Below are positions 60,136 through 64,000 of a DNA stretch of 64,000 nucleotides, in pieces. Both the position numbers and the translations under genes were made by a program. Location: positions 1 to 64,000 of the forward strand of contig JAPLFY010000100.1 in the NCBI GenBank assembly GCA_026390435.1, read 5' to 3'. The notes below the pieces were generated by a model that was not told where the DNA came from, ran no database searches, and was given only the letters and a program-made list of their open reading frames with translations. Source of the DNA: Pseudomonadota bacterium. GTDB taxonomy: Bacteria; Bdellovibrionota_B; Oligoflexia; Oligoflexales; CAIYRB01. Within the stretch, counting starts at the first letter, position 1; each line of letters starts with the position of its first letter.

Positions 60136-62790
60136 ATGACCGATTCCCTCGCCGCCGCCTACGATCCGCATCAATATGAGGATAAGCTATATGACTTCTG
60201 GATGAAGCATAAAGTATTCCGCGCGGAGAGGGACCCAAGCCGCAAGCCTTATACGATCTTGATGCCACCACCAAACGTGACTAGCCAACTTCACATGGGA
60301 CACGGCACCGGCTACACCATGCAGGATATCCTGATTCGCTGGAAACGCATGTCTGGTTATAACGCGCTCTGGTTGCCCGGAACAGACCATGCGGGTATCG
60401 CCACCCAGATGATGGTCGAAAAGTCCTTAGCCGCTGAGGGCAAAACCAGGCATGACCTTGGACGAGAGGCGTTCACTAAGAAGCTTGTCGAGTGGAAAGA
60501 TAAATACGGCGGCATGATCCTGAGCCAGTTCCGTAGTATGGGCTTTTCCTGTGACTGGGATCGCCTTGCCTACACGATGGATCCGCAATTATCGCATGCA
60601 GTGCGCAAGATTTTCGTCGACTTGTTTAACGAAGGTTTGATTTACCGCGGTGAACGACTCGTCAACTGGGACCCGGCTCTGAAAACTGCCGTGTCCGATG
60701 ACGAGCTCGATAATCAAGAGATTCAAGGCCATCTCTATCATTTGATTTACCCGATTGATGGTAGCGACGAAACCATAACGGTAGCGACGACTCGCCCAGA
60801 AACGATGTTTGGTGACACCGCTGTGGCGGTGAATCCAGATGACGAACGCTACAAACACCTCGTTGGTAAACAAGTCCGTTTGCCCTTGGTAGACCGCCTT
60901 ATTCCGATCGTAGCCGACAGTTATGTGAAAAGTGAATTCGGTACCGGAGCGGTGAAGATTACTCCTGCACATGACCCAAATGACTTCGAGCTTGGCAAAC
61001 GCCACGACTTGCCGCGCATCGATGTCATGACCGATGCGGCAACGATGAACGACAAGGTTCCTGAGCGGTTCCGCGGCATGGCTCGTTTCGTTGCGCGCAA
61101 AGAAGTCATCCGCGCCTTCCGCGAATTAGAGCTTTTGGCTAAAGAAGAACCCTACAAGACTACTGTGCCAATCTCCGAGCGAAGCAAGGAAATCATCGAA
61201 CCGCGCCTGTCCCTGCAGTGGTATGTAAATATGCGCGCTATGGCAGCTCCGGCTATTGAGGCGGCCAAAGACGGTAGACTCAACTTCTTCCCGGATCTGT
61301 GGAAGAAAACGTATCTGCACTGGCTCGAGAACATCCAAGACTGGTGTATCTCGCGGCAACTTTGGTGGGGCCACCGCATCCCGATTTGGTACTGCGGCAA
61401 ATGCCAAGGTGCTAGCTCGGGCATGACTGACCCAACGGTTTGTAGTCATTGCGGCAGCAGTGATTTAAAGCAGGATGAAGACGTTTTAGACACTTGGTTC
61501 TCCAGCTGGCTGTGGCCGATCTCGCCCTTTGGCTGGCCAGAGGACAGCGCCGATCTCGAGTACTTTTATCCAACTGACGTTTTGGTAACCGCACCAGAGA
61601 TCATCTTCCTCTGGGTAGCACGTATGGTGATGGTCGGACTAAAGACACGCGGCGAAGTGCCCTTCCGTGACGTCTTCCTGACCCCAACCGTTTGCGACAA
61701 GCAGGGCAGGAAGTTCTCAAAGACTCTGGGCAATGGCATTGACCCGATGGAGGTCATCGCCAAATACGGGACGGATGCCGTGCGCTTTACCGCGGTGCAG
61801 TTAGCGCCTATCGGTGGTCGGACGCGCATGTCGGCTGAAGACTTCGAAGCCGGCGGCCGCTTCGTCAACAAGCTATGGAACGCCTCGCGCTTCCTGCTCG
61901 GCTATATCAAGCCAGGCCAAAAGTTAGCACCTCTCAATCCCGAGGCAATCGGACTATCCGGAATGTGGCTCCTAAACGAACTGGCAGCTGCTGCCGATCG
62001 AATGGAAAAGTCACTGACTAATTACCGTATCAACGACGCTACCGACCATGTCTACCACCTCATCTGGGGCAGCTTCTGCGACTGGGGTCTGGAGACTGCC
62101 AAAAGCGTGCTGATGGGTTCCGACGAAAAAGCTAAAGAGCAAACGCTATCACTTCTTGTTTACGTGTTAGACGGCATTCTCCGCCTCGCCAATCCAATCA
62201 TGCCGTTTGTCACTGAAGAAATTTGGCAAAAGCTACCGCACCATCCGAATTGGGACAGACCCGTGAGCCTTGCCGTGGCCAAGTTCCCCCAGGCCGATAA
62301 GCTACCGCAATTCCCTGATGCTGCTGCTAAGTGGGCGACGGTTCAGGCACTGATTGCCGACATTAGGTCGGCGCGGTCGCAGTCAGGTATTCCACCAAAG
62401 ACCGTGCTCCAAGCACATGTGCGAGCTTCAGTAGAACTTTCTGCTTTATTTACAGCAGCAAGCACTGACATTTGCCGCCTTGCCAGCCTAAGTGAAGTTA
62501 GGGCAAACCCTACCATGGAGAGACCAGGACAATGTCTTGCCGCCGTCGGTCGCGGCTACGAGGCCTTTATACCGGCTGCTGGCATCGTCGATATTGCCAA
62601 AGAGCGCGCTCGACTGAGCAGCGAAATAACGCGCATCAATAAAATCCTCGGGGGTATCGAAGGCAAGCTCGCCAACGCGAACTTCACCGATCGTGCGCCA
62701 CCAGAAGTCCTGGAGCAAACGAGGGGGCAGCGTGACAATATGCGCTTTCAGTTAGATAGCTTAAAGCGCAACCTGGAGACTTTAACCTAA
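60136..62790 (+). CDS. valS: Valyl-tRNA synthetase
   Basis: 884 residues, class I. HIGH-type motif in MPPPNVTSQLHMGHGTG; WLPGTDHAGIATQMMVEKSL; editing domain with TTRPETMFGDTAVAV; GRKFSKTLGNGIDPMEV, where the KMSKS motif reads KFSKT; and a C-terminal coiled coil (ERARLSSEITRINKILGGIE). All are usual for ValRS. A GAGG precedes the ATG. Confidence 0.97.
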   Translation: MTDSLAAAYDPHQYEDKLYDFWMKHKVFRAERDPSRKPYTILMPPPNVTSQLHMGHGTGYTMQDILIRWKRMSGYNALWLPGTDHAGIATQMMVEKSLAAEGKTRHDLGREAFTKKLVEWKDKYGGMILSQFRSMGFSCDWDRLAYTMDPQLSHAVRKIFVDLFNEGLIYRGERLVNWDPALKTAVSDDELDNQEIQGHLYHLIYPIDGSDETITVATTRPETMFGDTAVAVNPDDERYKHLVGKQVRLPLVDRLIPIVADSYVKSEFGTGAVKITPAHDPNDFELGKRHDLPRIDVMTDAATMNDKVPERFRGMARFVARKEVIRAFRELELLAKEEPYKTTVPISERSKEIIEPRLSLQWYVNMRAMAAPAIEAAKDGRLNFFPDLWKKTYLHWLENIQDWCISRQLWWGHRIPIWYCGKCQGASSGMTDPTVCSHCGSSDLKQDEDVLDTWFSSWLWPISPFGWPEDSADLEYFYPTDVLVTAPEIIFLWVARMVMVGLKTRGEVPFRDVFLTPTVCDKQGRKFSKTLGNGIDPMEVIAKYGTDAVRFTAVQLAPIGGRTRMSAEDFEAGGRFVNKLWNASRFLLGYIKPGQKLAPLNPEAIGLSGMWLLNELAAAADRMEKSLTNYRINDATDHVYHLIWGSFCDWGLETAKSVLMGSDEKAKEQTLSLLVYVLDGILRLANPIMPFVTEEIWQKLPHHPNWDRPVSLAVAKFPQADKLPQFPDAAAKWATVQALIADIRSARSQSGIPPKTVLQAHVRASVELSALFTAASTDICRLASLSEVRANPTMERPGQCLAAVGRGYEAFIPAAGIVDIAKERARLSSEITRINKILGGIEGKLANANFTDRAPPEVLEQTRGQRDNMRFQLDSLKRNLETLT

Positions 62791-62809
62791 CTCCCAAGAC
62801 TTTGAGGCC

Positions 62810-62839
62810 CTGAGCAGATCAAAGAACGACTCTGCTCAG
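62810..62839. terminator. Inverted repeat between convergent valS and the trypsin-like gene
   Basis: CTGAGCAGA-(12)-TCTGCTCAG, a perfect 9-bp stem. It lies 19 bases after the valS stop and overlaps the stop codon of the convergent protease gene, so it could end both transcripts. No T-run follows on either strand. Confidence 0.45.
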
Positions 62840-63669
62840 TGATCGACTATGTGGAGTTGAGTGTAGATGTCGGCTGGTAACGTCTTCTGGAGGTCCGAGA
62901 CGATCTCGCTGATCGGAATGGCCATATTGAAGTCGTCTTTGCCGCCCCAATGCAAAGCCACCACATATCCAGAATTCTTGTCGATTAGGGGGGAGCCGCT
63001 TGAGCCACCCTCTGTATCGCAGGTATGGGTGATGGTCTTGCGCTCCTCAATGAGCTCGGGCTCCACTGAGCGCAGAGCACACTTCACACCGCGATCGATC
63101 TCTTTAAACCGTGCCCCAGGGTGCCCAGCTAGATACATCGGAGCGCCGAGCTGCATAGGACCCGCCCAAAGAATCGCTGTCGGAAAACTGCTTAGCGGCG
63201 GCGCAACAGACTCCTTAGTCGCTTGCGGGTTACCTTCATCGCCAGGTTTGGGACTAAAACCCACTGATTCCACTCGGTACAGAGCATAATCATAGGCGAC
63301 GCTCTTGCTGAGCATTTCCTTGCACTTCAAAACCAGTTGTTGTTCCGGGGCGATCGCTTTTTCAAAAGCCAAATGAAACTGGATGCTGTCACAGGCTTTA
63401 TAGTCAGAACAATGATAGTTGGTTAGAAAAAGGTCTGGCCCCACACGCACGCCAGTACAGTAACCAACCCCGTCATTGGTCTCTAATCTCGCAACAATTT
63501 GGGACCCAGTATAAAACGGGCTTCCCAGCGCGTTCTCGATCGGCTCAAGTTCACTTACGCCTATGATACGCCGCTCAGTTTGCCACGGCAGATCATCGGC
63601 ATAAGCAACTTCGACAGTGGGCGCGAGCACCACTAAAAGGCTGAAAAGTTGCGTTGCCGTCCGTACCAT
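62836..63669 (-). CDS. Exported trypsin-like serine protease
   Basis: 277 residues with a signal peptide (TATQLFSLLVVLAPTVEVAY, cleavage near ADD). Catalytic triad in order: His in LFLTNYHCSD, Asp in VAYDYALYRV and Ser in TEGGSSGSPLID. Five or more Cys suggest disulfides. It resembles the bacterial trypsin/glutamyl-endopeptidase-like S1 group. It is secreted or periplasmic. With the matrixin and the murein hydrolases it adds to the exported hydrolases in this window. Confidence 0.88.
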   Translation of the reverse strand: MVRTATQLFSLLVVLAPTVEVAYADDLPWQTERRIIGVSELEPIENALGSPFYTGSQIVARLETNDGVGYCTGVRVGPDLFLTNYHCSDYKACDSIQFHLAFEKAIAPEQQLVLKCKEMLSKSVAYDYALYRVESVGFSPKPGDEGNPQATKESVAPPLSSFPTAILWAGPMQLGAPMYLAGHPGARFKEIDRGVKCALRSVEPELIEERKTITHTCDTEGGSSGSPLIDKNSGYVVALHWGGKDDFNMAIPISEIVSDLQKTLPADIYTQLHIVDH

Positions 63670-63745
63670 CCGTGATCCTTTCCAACTCCAGTTAGTTGGC
63701 GGTGGGGATGCACTTGTCCCTCACGTTATCATAGCTGCTCTACTG

Positions 63746-64000
63746 TCATCGCAGTAAATTGACTGAGGCCTTTACAGCTTCCAGGCCACTAATTAACAAG
63801 GGTCTGGGGATGTTCAAAGCTGGGGTGATACTAAGGCTTTCACCCCTAGAACCACTAGCAAGAGCTATCACCCCTTGGGCCCTTAGTATATCCATGAGTC
63901 GGGCACCATTTCCATCTTTCTTGAACTCTATCGCGAGCATTAGTCCCTCACCGCGGATATCCTGGACAAGTGGATCTTCGCCAAGTGCGGCCTTTAACCA
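63746..64000 (-). CDS. C-terminal part of a class III aminotransferase, cut by window edge
   Basis: The frame is open to base 64000 and ends at 63746, so the last ~84 residues are seen: LGEDPLVQDIRGEGLMLAIE is the conserved C-terminal motif (IRGxGLMxGIE) of class III PLP aminotransferases such as ArgD, GabT or BioA, followed by ALASGSRGESLSITPALNIP, also typical. The catalytic Lys is outside the window, so the substrate cannot be told. Confidence 0.8.
   Translation of the reverse strand, partial: WLKAALGEDPLVQDIRGEGLMLAIEFKKDGNGARLMDILRAQGVIALASGSRGESLSITPALNIPRPLLISGLEAVKASVNLLR

Overview
The window comes from a Gram-negative bacterium: it encodes Pal, LspA, three lipoproteins with lipoboxes, two outer-membrane barrels, meso-DAP peptidoglycan enzymes and several exported hydrolases. 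The Bdellovibrio-type HNH protein, DUF6165 protein, RNase Y-YmdB pair, FAD-type TrmFO and the derived argH/lipoprotein-dapA-dapB order suggest a Bdellovibrionota/Oligoflexia-like or other delta-proteobacterial lineage. That placement is inference. No rRNA, convincing tRNA, CRISPR array, insertion sequence or prophage core was found, so this reads as ordinary chromosome with one remarkable accessory island.

The island (about 4.0-11.8 kb) is a complete, chromosomal diversity-generating retroelement (DGR). A 1648-residue exported target protein, built from tail-fibre-like repeats, ends in a formylglycine-enzyme/C-type-lectin-like domain whose last codons form the variable repeat (VR, 8824-8935). 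Downstream come two phased arrays of a 10-bp palindrome, an HTH/four-helix-bundle fusion gene, an Avd-like gene, a DGR-type reverse transcriptase and the template repeat (TR, 11447-11558). TR and VR are both 112 bp and differ at 10 positions, all of them adenines in TR. This is the signature of adenine-directed mutagenic retrohoming. The HTH-fused second accessory protein and the palindrome arrays are the parts that look least described.

Left of the island lie a truncated helical-repeat gene, a decayed PLP decarboxylase and an HNH nuclease gene. To the right, a minus-strand run carries an OMP, an FAH-family hydrolase, rluB, scpB and scpA. It is followed by a LuxE-LuxC fusion, a SprT-like metalloprotein, an MpaA-like amidase, queA, an HTH/coiled-coil protein, slt, lspA, a HAD phosphatase, ddl, a SpoIIE-type sensor phosphatase and a DUF6165 protein. 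Next come ldcA-mpl, pal, rny-ymdB, a large OMP, an ArgH-like pseudo-lyase fused to a lipobox segment, and dapA-dapB.

From 43 kb to the end are a large exported protein, yqeY, a divergent pyruvate-kinase homologue, psd, a small protein, a TetR regulator that may be leaderless, trmFO, tpiA-pgk, gshB, an FKBP lipoprotein, alaS, a matrixin-like protease, selO, valS, a trypsin-like protease and a cut class III aminotransferase.

Functionally, many genes serve the envelope: DAP synthesis (dapA, dapB), wall synthesis (ddl), wall turnover and recycling (slt, mpaA-like, ldcA, mpl), lipoprotein maturation (lspA) and phospholipid synthesis (psd). The rest are mostly central metabolism, tRNA charging and modification, and chromosome condensation.
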